Positions 42,220-51,445 are shown, counted from the stretch's first letter. The stretch: DNA of 64,000 nt from an uncultured Oscillospiraceae bacterium (GCA_934590325.1 CAKTOW010000003.1:62001-126000); one strand, 5' to 3'. Numbers and translations: made by a program. The notes: generated by a model not told the origin, from the letters alone.

Positions 42220-43080
42220 ATGACCCTTTCCCGCACCGATCTGGCGGTGGAGACCGCCGAAGAATTGTCCGCCGCCCGGGATATTTTTTCCCCCGGCTCC
42301 GGCGTCACCCAGTCCTTCAGCCTTCAATGCGGCTGTCCCGTCACCCATATCCGCGTCGTCTCCCCCGCCGGGGCGCAGGCGCTGGGGCGTCCCGTGGGGC
42401 GCTACGTCACCATCGACCTGCGGCCCGTGCTGCAGCGGCAGGAGCCCCTGACCCTCCGCGCGGCCGCCTGCCTTTCCCGCGAGCTTCGCGGCCTGCTGCC
42501 CCCGGCGGAGGGCACCGCCCTGGTGGTGGGTCTGGGCAACGACGCCATGACCCCCGACGCCGTGGGCGCCGCGGCGCTGGAGCACCTGCTGGTGACCCGG
42601 CACATGATACGGGCCATGCCCCGGCAGTTCGCCGGGCTGCGGCCGGTGGCCGCCCTGCGCACCGGCGTACTGGCCTCCACGGGGATGGAGACCCTGGAGC
42701 TCATCCGCGGCGCTGTGGAGCACCTGCACCCCTCGGTGGTCATCGTCATCGACGCCCTGGCCGCCCGCAGCCGCCACCGCCTGTGCGCCACGGTGCAGCT
42801 CAGCGACACCGGCCTGACCCCCGGCAGCGGCGTGGGCAACCACCGCAAGGCCGTCAATGGGCAAACGCTGGGCGTGCCCGTCGTCGCCCTGGGCGTGCCC
42901 ACGGTCATCGACGGCGCGGCCCTGTGCGGCGGAGAGGACACCGCCCCCACCGGCCTGTTCGTCACCCCCCAGGACATCGACCGCCGGGTGCGGGAGCTGG
43001 GGCGCCTTATCGGCTGCGGCGTCACCATGGCGCTGCAGCCCGGCCTGACGGCGGAGGACGTAAACGCCCTGTTAGGTTGA
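42220..43080 (+). CDS. gpr: Germination protease GPR
   Basis: 286 residues. GPR is the aspartic-type protease, made as a zymogen in the forespore, that degrades small acid-soluble spore proteins at germination. RTDLAVETAEEL at the N-terminus is the processing region (SASP-like cleavage motif). LVVGLGNDAMTPDAVG, and later IVIDALAARSRHRLCATVQLSDTG, are family signatures. The protein is a bit shorter than Bacillus GPR. The GGGAG to ATG distance (15 nt) is long. Confidence 0.95.
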   Translation: MTLSRTDLAVETAEELSAARDIFSPGSGVTQSFSLQCGCPVTHIRVVSPAGAQALGRPVGRYVTIDLRPVLQRQEPLTLRAAACLSRELRGLLPPAEGTALVVGLGNDAMTPDAVGAAALEHLLVTRHMIRAMPRQFAGLRPVAALRTGVLASTGMETLELIRGAVEHLHPSVVIVIDALAARSRHRLCATVQLSDTGLTPGSGVGNHRKAVNGQTLGVPVVALGVPTVIDGAALCGGEDTAPTGLFVTPQDIDRRVRELGRLIGCGVTMALQPGLTAEDVNALLG

Positions 43081-43083
43081 CCC

Positions 43084-43112
43084 TTGCAAAATCTTTCATT
43101 GTGCGGTACAAT
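43084..43112 (+). promoter_or_regulatory. Sigma-A promoter of nadE
   Basis: TTGCAA (43084-43089), 17-nt spacer, TACAAT (43107-43112). It begins 3 bp after the gpr stop and gives nadE its own vegetative transcription. Confidence 0.72.
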
Positions 43113-43185
43113 AAACCATCAAAATTTTCCAGATATTTTCGGAAAATTTTCGCAATTTTTCCACATGGAACGGGAGGTATCGCAC

Positions 43186-43956
43186 ATGGAATTCAACCCC
43201 CAGAAGCAGCTGGCCGGTCTGCTGGAATGGATGTCCGAGCAGATGACCGCCTGCCGCGGAAAGACCGCTGTCATCGGCATTTCCGGCGGCAAGGACAGCT
43301 CTACCGTGGCCGCACTGGCCGTGGCCGCCTACGGCCGCGACAACGTGTTCGGCGTCCTGATGCCCGACGGCGTCCAGCCGGACATCGACTATTCCCAGGC
43401 GCTGGTGGAGCATCTCGCCCTGCCCCACACCACCATCAATATCCACGATTCCGTGCAGGGCGTCCTCCGGGAATTGGAAAAAGCAGGCATCCAGCCCAGC
43501 CGCCAGACCGTGGTAAATCTGCCCAGCCGCATCCGCATGGCCACCCTCTACGCCGTGGCCCAGTCCGTGGACGCCGGCATCGTCATCAACACCAGCAACC
43601 TCAGCGAGGACTGGGTGGGCTACTGCACCATCTACGGTGACAGCGCCGGCGCGTTCTCCCCTCTGGGGATGTACACCACGGAGGAGGTCGTCGCCCTGGG
43701 CCGCGCCCTGGGCCTGCCGGAGAAATTCCTGATCAAGCCGCCCTCCGACGGCCTCACCGGCAAGACCGACGAGGACAACCTGGGCTTCCCCTACCACGCG
43801 GTGAACGAGTACGTCCGCCGCGGCATCGTGGACCCCGCCGTAAAGGAGCGCATCGATGCCCTGCACCGCGCCAGCCGCTTCAAGTTCCAGACCCTGCCTG
43901 TGTACCACAACGGCCTGCCCATGGCGCTGACCGACGAGACCGATTATTACAAATAA
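43186..43956 (+). CDS. nadE: Ammonia-dependent NAD+ synthetase
   Basis: 256 residues, the short NH3-dependent type without a glutaminase domain. The PP-loop GISGGKDSSTVAALA is at about 31-45. NTSNLSEDWVGYCTIYGDSAGAFSPL and LPEKFLIKPPSDGL follow as in the family. It converts nicotinate adenine dinucleotide to NAD+. The ATG at 43186 has GGGAGG 8 nt upstream; an ATG seven codons earlier (43165) lacks one. Confidence 0.96.
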   Translation: MEFNPQKQLAGLLEWMSEQMTACRGKTAVIGISGGKDSSTVAALAVAAYGRDNVFGVLMPDGVQPDIDYSQALVEHLALPHTTINIHDSVQGVLRELEKAGIQPSRQTVVNLPSRIRMATLYAVAQSVDAGIVINTSNLSEDWVGYCTIYGDSAGAFSPLGMYTTEEVVALGRALGLPEKFLIKPPSDGLTGKTDEDNLGFPYHAVNEYVRRGIVDPAVKERIDALHRASRFKFQTLPVYHNGLPMALTDETDYYK

Positions 43957-43970
43957 GCACGAAACCACGC

Positions 43971-43999
43971 AAAAAGACCGGCTTCCGCCGGTCTTTTTT
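43971..43999 (+). terminator. Terminator of nadE
   Basis: AAAAAGACCGGC-TTCC-GCCGGTCTTTTTT. Confidence 0.93.
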
Positions 44000-44050
44000 C
44001 TTTGTTTCCTACGGTGCTTTCACGCCCCGTCTCTCCTGAAAAACGGTAGG

Positions 44051-44131
44051 TCTTGCGTCAAGATGAGGCGCAGCGGTGCAGTCGTACTTTGTGTACGTCA
44101 AGCCGCTGCAGCGAAGTATTGATACAGAAGA
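44051..44131. repeat. Dispersed hairpin repeat, copy 1
   Basis: About 81 bp, an imperfect hairpin closed by CGTAC-ACAAA-GTACG (here read as GTACTTTGTGTACG) with GCAGCGG / CCGCTGC arms and TCTTG...AGAAGA ends. It is clearly related, in opposite orientation, to the element at 54378-54456; the inner ~60 bp differ at about ten positions. It lies between nadE and the radical SAM gene. No ORF or terminal target duplication is evident. Confidence 0.8.
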
Positions 44132-44139
44132 CACGTTTT

Positions 44140-45009
44140 TCAAACGCCTGTGCCGTCAAAGGCCGGCGTATACGCCTCCTCCGCCGAGGTTCGCTCCTGC
44201 ACGAAGCCGTCCTCTATGCCGCAGTTGCGCATGTACGACACCGCCGCGCGGTATTCCGCCGCCGTCACGCGGCGGGCCAGGCGGCCGGTCATGTGGGCGG
44301 GGGGCGTGTACTGGCTCATGAGGGAGAACAGCACCTCCCCGGGCCGGAAATTCTCCGCCACCCAGTCGATGCAGCGGCGGGTGTTGTCCAGTTGTCCCGG
44401 CAGCACAAGGTGCCGGATCACCACGCCACGCTTCAGAAGGCCGTCCTCCAGCACGCAGGGCCCGGTCTGGCGGAACATCTCCCGGATGGCGGCGCAGGCC
44501 ACGGGGAAATAGTCCTCCGCGGCGGACAGGTCCCGGGCGAGGGCGGCGTCGGCGTATTTCAGGTCGGGCAGCCACACATCCACCCTGCCCTCCAACTGCC
44601 GCAGGGTCTCCACCTTCTCATACCCGCCGCAGTTGTATACCACCGGCACAGGGAGCTTCGGCTCCAGGGCGGGCAGTATCCAGGGCAGGAAGTGGGTGGG
44701 CGTCACCAGTTCAATATTGTGGGCGCCCTGTGCGATAAGCTCCGCGAATATCTGCCGCAGCCGCTCCGGGGAGATGTCCTTCCCCTGTCCGCCAGCGGAA
44801 ATATCCCCGTTCTGGCAGTAGCTGCACCGCAGGGTGCAGCCGGAGAAAAACACCGTCCCCGCGCCGTTGGTACCGGAGATGGGCGGCTCCTCCCACCGGT
44901 GCAGCGCCGCCCGGGCCACCCGCAGCCCCGCGGGCATGGCGCAGAAGCCCTCGCCCACATCAGGGGTGCGCAGCGCGCCGCAGTTCCGGGGACACAGCGT
45001 GCAGGTCAT
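44140..45009 (-). CDS. PflX-type radical SAM protein
   Basis: 289 residues from the ATG at 45009. An N-terminal Cys set (CTLCPRNCG...GFC) precedes the radical SAM motif FSGCTLRCSYCQNGDIS. TPTHFLPWI and WLPDLKYAD are typical of the uncharacterised COG1313/PflX group, related to pyruvate formate-lyase-activating enzymes. No glycyl radical enzyme is nearby. The start overlaps the tdk stop by 4 bp. Confidence 0.85.
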   Translation of the reverse strand: MTCTLCPRNCGALRTPDVGEGFCAMPAGLRVARAALHRWEEPPISGTNGAGTVFFSGCTLRCSYCQNGDISAGGQGKDISPERLRQIFAELIAQGAHNIELVTPTHFLPWILPALEPKLPVPVVYNCGGYEKVETLRQLEGRVDVWLPDLKYADAALARDLSAAEDYFPVACAAIREMFRQTGPCVLEDGLLKRGVVIRHLVLPGQLDNTRRCIDWVAENFRPGEVLFSLMSQYTPPAHMTGRLARRVTAAEYRAAVSYMRNCGIEDGFVQERTSAEEAYTPAFDGTGV

Positions 45010-45593
45010 ACCTTGTGGATGTCGAAGTCGGGGCCCAGGTCGCCGGCGATCCAGTGACGGCGGCACAGGCCGATGTACTTATCGTTGGCGCCCAGCACCA
45101 CCTGCGCGCCCTCCTTGACCACCCGGCCGTTCTCGTCGAACCGGGCGTTGAAGGCGGCCTTCTTGCCGCACCAGCAGATGGTCTTGACCTCCTCCAGCTT
45201 GTCCGCCAGCACCAGCAGGTGATAGCTGCCGGGGAACAAGTCGCCCTTGAAGTCCGCCCGCAGGCCGTAGCATATCACGGGGATGCCGCAGTCGTCCACC
45301 AGGTGCACCAAGTAGTAGACCTCCTCCTTGGTGAGGAACTGCGCCTCGTCGATGATGATGCAGGCGTACTTCTGTAGGTCGCTGTCCGCCATGGCCTGCA
45401 TCTCGTCAAAATAGACGCAGGGGTGCTTCAGGCCGATGCGGGAGTAGACCATGTGGTCGCCGTCGCGGCTGTCCAGCCGGGGCTTTACCAGCAGGGTGTC
45501 CTGCCCCCGCTCCTCGTAGTTGAACCGCGCCATCAGCGCGTTGGCGGATTTGCTGGAGCCCATGGCCCCGTACTTGAAATAGAGCTGTGCCAT
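45006..45593 (-). CDS. tdk: Thymidine kinase
   Basis: 195 residues, type II thymidine kinase. The P-loop is GAMGSSKSANAL near the N-terminus (usual GPMFSGKT; here the second position and Thr are changed). IIDEAQFLTKE is the Walker B/catalytic region. The lid and zinc residues are in CWCGKKAAFNAR and GLCRRHW. It phosphorylates salvaged thymidine. It is translated together with the radical SAM gene. Confidence 0.93.
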   Translation of the reverse strand: MAQLYFKYGAMGSSKSANALMARFNYEERGQDTLLVKPRLDSRDGDHMVYSRIGLKHPCVYFDEMQAMADSDLQKYACIIIDEAQFLTKEEVYYLVHLVDDCGIPVICYGLRADFKGDLFPGSYHLLVLADKLEEVKTICWCGKKAAFNARFDENGRVVKEGAQVVLGANDKYIGLCRRHWIAGDLGPDFDIHKV

Positions 45594-45632
45594 CCTGTAT
45601 TCCTCCGTTTTTCTCCGTGATCCCGGTCGATC

Positions 45633-46703
45633 TTATGGTCTGTCCGCTTTCAGCGCGGCGGTGAAAGCCTTGAAAGCAGAGGGTATCGCTTTTCCCTCCA
45701 TGGTCTGCCCGTCCGCCCACAGCCAGTCGGCGCAGCCGTCGCCCTCAGCGGTCAGCAGCCAGCCGGTCATCTCCCACCGCCGATGGGTGAAAAGATGGGT
45801 GGCGCTGACGGTCCTGCGCCAGTCCACGACCCGCAGGCCCCAGTCCGCAAGCTGTTGTGCCACAAGGGATTCCGTCAGTTCACCCGGCACGTGGGGGAAC
45901 TCCCACAGTCCGGCCAGAAGCCCCTTTTCCGGGCGGCGGCGCAGGGCCGTCCTGCCGTCGGAGCGGGTGATGACGAACACGGACATAATGTCCGTGGGAC
46001 GGGCGGTGTTCTTCTCCCGGACGGGCAGCTGGTTTTGGATACCCGCAGCCCTTGCGGCGCAAAAGCCGGCAGCGGGACAGCGCCCGCAGTCCGGGTTTTT
46101 CGGCAGGCAAACTTCCGCACCCAGGTCCATCAGCGCCTGGTTGAGATCGCCGGGACGGGCGGCGGGCATTACCTCCGCCAGTGCGTCCCGAAAGGCGGTA
46201 CGTGTCCGCGTGTCGAGGACATTGTCGTGGCAAGCGGTGAGCCGGGCGGCGATGCGCAGCACGTTGCCGTCCACGGCGGGAACGGCCTGCCCAAAGGCGA
46301 TAGACAGTATCGCACCGGCGGTATAGTCCCCGATGCCGGGGAGCTTTATAAGCTCGTTGTACGTGTGCGGCATACAGCCGCCGTACTGCTCCGCCATGAT
46401 CTTCGCGGCCTTCTGCAGATTGCGGGCGCGGCTGTAATACCCCAGCCCCTGCCACAGGCGCAGCAGCTGCTCCTCCGGCAGGCGGGACAGGGAAAAAATG
46501 TCAGGCGCGGCGGCCACGAACCGTTGGAAATAGGGCAATACGGCCTGCACGCGGGTCTGCTGCAGCATGATCTCCGACACCCAGGTGCGGTAGGGGGAGA
46601 CCTGGTCTCGCCAGGGGAGGGAACGGCGGTTTTCGTCATACCACGGCAGCAATATGGCAGCCAGTTTGGCAACCTGTTTGGTAAAGGTACTTTCTGTTTT
46701 CAT
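45633..46703 (-). CDS. mutY: Adenine DNA glycosylase MutY
   Basis: 356 residues. The HhH-GPD core has SEIMLQQTRVQAV with the catalytic Glu, LPGIGDYTAGAI (helix-hairpin-helix) and VDGNVLRI with the catalytic Asp. The [4Fe-4S] ligands fit C-x6-C-x2-C-x5-C in CLPKNPDCGRCPAAGFC. A NUDIX-like C-terminal domain (about 235-350) recognises 8-oxoG. It removes A opposite 8-oxoG. Confidence 0.96.
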   Translation of the reverse strand: MKTESTFTKQVAKLAAILLPWYDENRRSLPWRDQVSPYRTWVSEIMLQQTRVQAVLPYFQRFVAAAPDIFSLSRLPEEQLLRLWQGLGYYSRARNLQKAAKIMAEQYGGCMPHTYNELIKLPGIGDYTAGAILSIAFGQAVPAVDGNVLRIAARLTACHDNVLDTRTRTAFRDALAEVMPAARPGDLNQALMDLGAEVCLPKNPDCGRCPAAGFCAARAAGIQNQLPVREKNTARPTDIMSVFVITRSDGRTALRRRPEKGLLAGLWEFPHVPGELTESLVAQQLADWGLRVVDWRRTVSATHLFTHRRWEMTGWLLTAEGDGCADWLWADGQTMEGKAIPSAFKAFTAALKADRP

Positions 46704-46771
46704 GGCATTTTTGGTAAACTATTTGGCAGCCTTTTTTGATGCAATACAATAAATCGATATATTTTTGCAAA

Positions 46772-47641
46772 TCACTTGTTGAACCGCGCGGCGTAGCCGC
46801 AGCGGCGGCAGAGCTCCTCGGCGGGGCGGCGGCAGTCGAAACCACGGATGATGCGCTGGGCACGGGAGCCCTGCAGGATGTCCTCCATGCTCTGGTGCAA
46901 GAGGTCGCCCAGGGGCAGGCGCCCCTCGCCGTCCAGGCAGCAGGGCACCACGGTGCCGTCGCAGAGGACGGCCACCTGCCGGCGCAGGCCATAGCAGAAC
47001 TGGGCGTCGGGGCCGTCATAGGCGGGATCGCCCGGCCAGTGGAACCTGTCGGCCGCCTCTATGTAGACATGGGGAAGCAGGCGGCGGTTGCCGCGGGCAT
47101 CCCGCTCCAGCTGGTGCAGGGGGCGGCCAGTGCAGTCCTCCAGAACGGCGGCGATCCGGTCGTTGAGGGTATCCCCGCCGCCGCGGTTCCACAGGCGCAG
47201 AACGCAGGTCACGGGGCGGTCCTTGCCCTCCAGCCGGCGGGCGGCCAGTGCCGCGGCGCAGCGGCAGCAATCGCGGACGTAGCTCTCCAGCGTCTGCTGC
47301 ACGTGGTTGGCCTCGTAGGAGTGGAGGGAGATGTTGACGCGGTACAGGGCCGGGGCGGCCAGCAGGAGGTCCAGCCTGTCGGGCAGCAGGACGCCGTTGG
47401 TGGTCAGGTGCACCCGGAAGTCCAAGGCGCAGCAACTGTCCAAAATTTTATCCAGTTCCGGGTGGAGCAGAGGCTCGCCCATGACGTGGAGGTAGATGTG
47501 CCGGGTGTAAGGGCGGAGCTCCCGGGCGATACGCTCAAATTCGGAAACGCGCATAGCCCGCAGCGGGCGCCGGGTGCCGGGGCAGAAGTCGCAGCGTAGG
47601 TTGCAGATATTGGTTATCTCCACATAGGCGCGCTGGAGCAT
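46772..47641 (-). CDS. Radical SAM protein with SPASM-like C-terminus
   Basis: 289 residues from the ATG at 47641. The radical SAM motif is TNICNLRCDFCPG (about 9-21). HVMGEPLLHP and LTTNGVLL follow as in the family. C-terminal Cys (VVPCCLDGEGRLPLGDLL, CRRCGYAARF) look like an auxiliary cluster region of SPASM/Twitch proteins. No ribosomally made peptide substrate is visible nearby, so the target is unknown. A TGCTACAAT extended -10 lies upstream at 47669-47677. Confidence 0.83.
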   Translation of the reverse strand: MLQRAYVEITNICNLRCDFCPGTRRPLRAMRVSEFERIARELRPYTRHIYLHVMGEPLLHPELDKILDSCCALDFRVHLTTNGVLLPDRLDLLLAAPALYRVNISLHSYEANHVQQTLESYVRDCCRCAAALAARRLEGKDRPVTCVLRLWNRGGGDTLNDRIAAVLEDCTGRPLHQLERDARGNRRLLPHVYIEAADRFHWPGDPAYDGPDAQFCYGLRRQVAVLCDGTVVPCCLDGEGRLPLGDLLHQSMEDILQGSRAQRIIRGFDCRRPAEELCRRCGYAARFNK

Positions 47642-47947
47642 GGGAACGCCCCCTTTCGTGTACATCACATTGTAGCACAAGATGGCGGATTTGGGAATAA
47701 CAAAAGGGAGGTCTTTTTACCTGCGGAGTGGAAGAATGCGGCGGGCGGGCGGGATGGGGCATATCATACGTTTGGTACATTTGGAATTAGAAATTTTACC
47801 CGTTTCGTGGAAATAGGCCGTTTTTTCATAGAAATAAGTACCGGAAACGGCAAAAACAGTTGCAATTCACGGTGGGGTATGGTACGGTATAGACGGAACA
47901 AAAAGCGCCCGTGGGGCGAAATACGGAAAATCACAGGAGGTACATCC
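47642..47947. other. Divergent intergenic region, no gene seen
   Basis: 306 bp, A/T-richer than its surroundings. It holds the -10 of the radical SAM gene (TACAAT on the minus strand, 47674-47669) and a weak plus-strand promoter for the orphan gene (TTCACG, 16 nt, TATAGA). Confidence 0.5.
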
Positions 47948-48418
47948 ATGAAGTATCCGAAAACCGGCAGCGAGGTCTACGTGAGCCTGAACCTGTCCAA
48001 CACCATGCTCACCGGCATCGGCAAGGGCACCATCACCCGCGAGGAGGTCTCGGCCAGCTACCTGAAGCGGCTGTTCGCCGAGCACGGCGTCATTGTCTCC
48101 GCCAAGCCGGAGCAGCGCCGCCTGCTGGAGATCGTCAACGAGCGCTATGACCTGGAGCTGGAGCTGCCCGAGCAGCTGAAGCTGTTCCAGCTCAGCGAGG
48201 AACACCGCCGCCTGGTGGTAGTGGAGGTCACCGGTCTGCGCCGCAAGGGCGGCTCCCTGCTGGCGGAGTACAGCGAGGAGGAGTTCAGCGAGGCCACCTT
48301 TGCCTTCGTGAAGTACTACGTGCAGGGCACCCACTACGACACGCTGGTGGAGGAGAACAAGAAGCTGAAGTTCGAACTGGAGCAGGAGCTGGAGTGGAGA
48401 AACCGCACCGACAGCTGA
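47948..48418 (+). CDS. Orphan protein of unknown function with C-terminal coiled coil
   Basis: 156 residues from the ATG with AGGAGG 7 nt upstream. No domain recognised. The N-terminal half mixes beta-like (SEVYVSLNLSNT) and helical segments; the C-terminal stretch (about 130-156, VEENKKLKFELEQELEWRN) is a charged coiled coil. No signal peptide or membrane span, so cytoplasmic. It has its own terminator. Codon use matches its neighbours. Confidence 0.75.
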   Translation: MKYPKTGSEVYVSLNLSNTMLTGIGKGTITREEVSASYLKRLFAEHGVIVSAKPEQRRLLEIVNERYDLELELPEQLKLFQLSEEHRRLVVVEVTGLRRKGGSLLAEYSEEEFSEATFAFVKYYVQGTHYDTLVEENKKLKFELEQELEWRNRTDS

Positions 48419-48427
48419 GCATGACAC

Positions 48428-48460
48428 AAAAAAAGAACCGCCGGATGGCGGTTCTTTTTT
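48428..48460. terminator. Bidirectional terminator between the orphan gene and jag
   Basis: AAAAAAAGAACCGCC-GGAT-GGCGGTTCTTTTTT, 4 bp before the jag stop on the other strand. Confidence 0.93.
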
Positions 48461-48463
48461 CGT

Positions 48464-49342
48464 TTATCGGGCCTGTGCGCGGTCGTAGGAGACCACCACG
48501 CGGCGGTTGGGCTCGGTGCCCACGGAATAGGTGGTGACACCGGGGACATCCTGCAGGGCGGCGTGGATCACATGGCGCTCGTAAGCGTTCATGGGCTCCA
48601 GGGTCACGCTGCGGCGGTACTTCTGCACCTTGGAGGCCACCTTACGGGCCAGGCTCTCCAGGCTCTGCTCGCGGCGGGCGCGGTAGTTCTCGGCGTCCAT
48701 CTGGACGCGGATGCGCTTGTCGGTGCCGGTGTTGACGGCATAGTTGGTCAGCTGCTGAATGGCGTCCAGGGTCTCGCCCCGGTGGCCGATGAGCTGGCCC
48801 ATGCGGTCGCCCACCAGGAAGACCTTGTAGCGGCCCTTCTCGGCCTCGTAGACGCGCACGTCGGCGGCGCTGTCCATGTGCTCCAGCAGGCCGGAGACAA
48901 AGGCCACGATGCGCTTGGCGTTGTCATCCTCGCACAGGGGGAGGTCGATGTCCGGCTCCACGGGGGCGGGACGCTCCTTCTTCTCGGGGCGGGGACGGTC
49001 GCTGCGCTGGGGGCGGTCGGTGCGCTCGGCGCGGGGCTTGTCCTGCCGGGGGGCGGGCTGCTCACGCTTGGCGGGAGCGGCGGGCTTGACGGGGGCAGGC
49101 TTCTCCTCGACGGGCTTTTCGGGAATGATCTTGACCTCAGTCTCGGCGGGGGCGGCGACCTCCGCCTCATCGGGGCCGTAGGTGATACGGATACGGGCGG
49201 GGGTGGCGCCGATGCCCAGGAAACCGCTCTTGGCGCGCTCGAGAATGGAAACGGACACGTCGTCACGGTCCATGCCCAGCTGCTCAAGGCCTTTGCGCAG
49301 CGCCTCGTCCTCAGTCTTGCCCGTTACGTCGATATAACTCAT
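48464..49342 (-). CDS. jag: Jag (SpoIIIJ-associated) RNA-binding protein
   Basis: 292 residues. A Jag-N domain (MSYIDVTGKTEDEALRKGLEQLG, about 1-55) is followed by a long Pro/Lys/Arg-rich linker (about 70-140). A KH domain with IGHRGE (about 183-188) and an R3H domain ending VVVSYDRAQAR complete it. The start is the ATG at 49342 with AAGGAG 8 nt upstream; a TTG two codons earlier is less likely. It is encoded after yidC, its usual partner. Confidence 0.95.
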   Translation of the reverse strand: MSYIDVTGKTEDEALRKGLEQLGMDRDDVSVSILERAKSGFLGIGATPARIRITYGPDEAEVAAPAETEVKIIPEKPVEEKPAPVKPAAPAKREQPAPRQDKPRAERTDRPQRSDRPRPEKKERPAPVEPDIDLPLCEDDNAKRIVAFVSGLLEHMDSAADVRVYEAEKGRYKVFLVGDRMGQLIGHRGETLDAIQQLTNYAVNTGTDKRIRVQMDAENYRARREQSLESLARKVASKVQKYRRSVTLEPMNAYERHVIHAALQDVPGVTTYSVGTEPNRRVVVSYDRAQAR

Positions 49343-49354
49343 AGACAAAACTCC

Positions 49355-50458
49355 TTATTCGTCGTAGTGGTCCTCGCGGTAGGCGCGGCCTCTGGCGTAG
49401 GGGCGGCCGCCCACCTTGCCGGCCTCGGTGGTACCTTCGTTGTGGCTGCCGGACTTTTTCTTTTTGGGCTGGGACTGGGGCTGGGGCTTCTTGGTGCCCT
49501 TGGCCTCCTCCAGCTGGCGGTTGTAGTTCTCGCGGGCGGCCTGCATCTTGGCGTAGCGGGCCTCGCGCTTCTCACGTTCCTTGTCGGTCTCCTCCCGGTC
49601 CAGGATCTTGTTGAAGTGCTTGTTCAGGAACAGCTCCTGCAGGCAGGAGAACGCGGCGTTGGCTATCCAGTAGACGCACAGAGCGGCGGGGAGGATGTAG
49701 CCCATCCACACCGTCATCAGGGGCATCATGTAGAGCATCGCCTTGGAGGACCCGTTCATGTTGCTGTTGCTATTGGTCTTCATGGAGATGCGGGTCATCA
49801 GGAACTGCAGGGCAGCGGAGATCAGCGGCATGAGCATCAGGCCGATGATGGGCCAGCCGCCGGAGGGGAACTGGCTGAACAGATCCTTGGGAACAGAGGA
49901 CAGGTCCATGCCCAGGAAGGTGTAGTTCAGGTCGATGAGGCCGTCGAACTTACCCTCAAAGCTGCTCCAGTTATCGTGGACGAACTTGGCCAGGTAGATC
50001 TGGTCATAGGCCGCGGCCTGCCCCTCAGCGCCGGAGACATAGCCCAGGGACACCGCCAGCTCGGTGATCTTGGCGATGACCTCGTTGGACAGGGACATGA
50101 AGTAGCGCAGGGGGGTACGGATGATGTAGTACAGTGCGATCAGGATGGGGAAGGGCAGGAAGGACCACAGGCAGCCGGACATGGGATTGACACCCTCGCG
50201 GGCGTAGAGGTCGGCGATCTCCTGCTGCTGCTTCTCCTTGTTGTTGGCGTATTTTTTCTGTATCTCCTGCACCTTGTTGTTCATGCGTCCCATGCGGAGC
50301 ATGCTCTTCTTGCTCTTCAGCTGGAAGGGCAGGAGCACCAGCTTCACCATGAGGGTGAACAGGATCAGAGCGACGCCGTAGGAGCCTGTCCAGGTATAGA
50401 ACAGGCGGGTGAGCCATGCGAACGGCACACAGATGTAGTAGCCGAGCTGTGCAAACAT
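49355..50458 (-). CDS. yidC: YidC/Oxa1 membrane protein insertase (SpoIIIJ type)
   Basis: 367 residues with five predicted membrane spans (about 20-45, 95-115, 175-200, 220-240, 255-270). The conserved groove segment reads LFTLMVKLVLLPFQLKS, so the hydrophilic-groove residue that is Arg in SpoIIIJ is Lys here. A long basic tail (about 290-367) rich in Lys, Arg and Gln probably contacts ribosomes. It inserts membrane proteins with or without Sec. There is no lipoprotein signal, unlike Bacillus. Confidence 0.94.
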   Translation of the reverse strand: MFAQLGYYICVPFAWLTRLFYTWTGSYGVALILFTLMVKLVLLPFQLKSKKSMLRMGRMNNKVQEIQKKYANNKEKQQQEIADLYAREGVNPMSGCLWSFLPFPILIALYYIIRTPLRYFMSLSNEVIAKITELAVSLGYVSGAEGQAAAYDQIYLAKFVHDNWSSFEGKFDGLIDLNYTFLGMDLSSVPKDLFSQFPSGGWPIIGLMLMPLISAALQFLMTRISMKTNSNSNMNGSSKAMLYMMPLMTVWMGYILPAALCVYWIANAAFSCLQELFLNKHFNKILDREETDKEREKREARYAKMQAARENYNRQLEEAKGTKKPQPQSQPKKKKSGSHNEGTTEAGKVGGRPYARGRAYREDHYDE

Positions 50459-50499
50459 AGGCTTATTTTCCTCCGTTAGATTTTGAGGCTTGTGGGGGT

Positions 50500-50718
50500 T
50501 CAGGGCACCGGGTCATACCAGCCGCCCTTGTGACTGTGGAAGGGATGGCACCGCATAAGGCGCTTGAAGGCCAGCCAGCCGCCCTTGGCCGCACCGTATT
50601 TCTCGATGGCCTCCAGGGCGTACTGAGAGCAGGTGGGTATGTAGCGGCAGCGCGGCGGGAACAGGGGGGAGATGGCACGGCGGTAAAAGCGTATCAGCCG
50701 CAGAAGGAGCTTTTTCAT
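50500..50718 (-). CDS. yidD: Membrane protein insertion efficiency factor YidD
   Basis: 72 residues. [33 protein letters not shown] is the family signature with its three Cys, and the C-terminal [15 protein letters not shown] is standard. It is a peripheral membrane protein that helps YidC. It overlaps rnpA by 4 bp. Confidence 0.95.
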   Translation of the reverse strand: MKKLLLRLIRFYRRAISPLFPPRCRYIPTCSQYALEAIEKYGAAKGGWLAFKRLMRCHPFHSHKGGWYDPVP

Positions 50719-51059
50719 ACGTCCTCCCGCAGCAGGTCCAGCTCCGCCAGGCAGCGCAGATACTGCTTCTCCAGTTTGGCGTAGGGCAGCTCGGCGGCAC
50801 GGACACGCGCCACCATGATGATGTCCCAGCCGGGGAGCATATCGTCCTTGTGCAGGCGGTACAGCTCACGGAACCGGCGGCGGACACGGTTGCGCACCAC
50901 CGCGTGGCCCAGCTTGGTGGACACGGTGACGCCCAGGCGGCTCATGCCGCGCTTGTTTTTCAGACAGTAGACCACCATGCCGCCGGAAACGGCAGACCGT
51001 CCCCTGCGGTAAATGCGGCGGAAATCACCGTTCTGCTTCACCGTAACTCTTGCGTCCAT
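50715..51059 (-). CDS. rnpA: Ribonuclease P protein component
   Basis: 114 residues. The RNR signature is [23 protein letters not shown]. It assists the catalytic RNA in 5' processing of tRNA precursors. Position between rpmH and yidD is conserved across bacteria. Confidence 0.96.
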   Translation of the reverse strand: MDARVTVKQNGDFRRIYRRGRSAVSGGMVVYCLKNKRGMSRLGVTVSTKLGHAVVRNRVRRRFRELYRLHKDDMLPGWDIIMVARVRAAELPYAKLEKQYLRCLAELDLLREDV

Positions 51060-51166
51060 AGTTCCCTCGTTTTCCTTCTTTGCAGCGCATATGCACCGAT
51101 AGGGACGGGGAGCAAGTCCTCCGTCCCTCAGGGCATATCCTTATGTGCGATGCACCTTCCGTGACC

Positions 51167-51301
51167 TCAATGGGTCAGACGGGCACGACCCTTGGCACGA
51201 CGACGGGCCAGAACCTTGCGGCCGTTGCGGGTGGCCATTCTCTTGCGGAAGCCGTGCTCCTTGGAGCGCTGGCGCTTCTTGGGCTGATAGGTACGGAACA
51301 T
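51167..51301 (-). CDS. rpmH: 50S ribosomal protein L34
   Basis: 44 residues: [20 protein letters not shown]..., ending RARLTH. This is a full-length L34 and marks the left border of the dnaA region. The ATG at 51301 has GGAGG 9 nt upstream. Transcribed from a perfect-consensus promoter at 51446-51474. Confidence 0.97.
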   Translation of the reverse strand: MFRTYQPKKRQRSKEHGFRKRMATRNGRKVLARRRAKGRARLTH

Positions 51302-51445
51302 TGCATGACACCTCCATTTTTAAGATTATCCGGCGGGAACGGGCGTCCCCGCGCTTACTCGACAGCGGAAATTCAGAAAAATCGCCGCCGCAGTAAACTT
51401 TTTCCACATTTGTTGCACACTTTTATGCAACAACGCGCACAGAAC

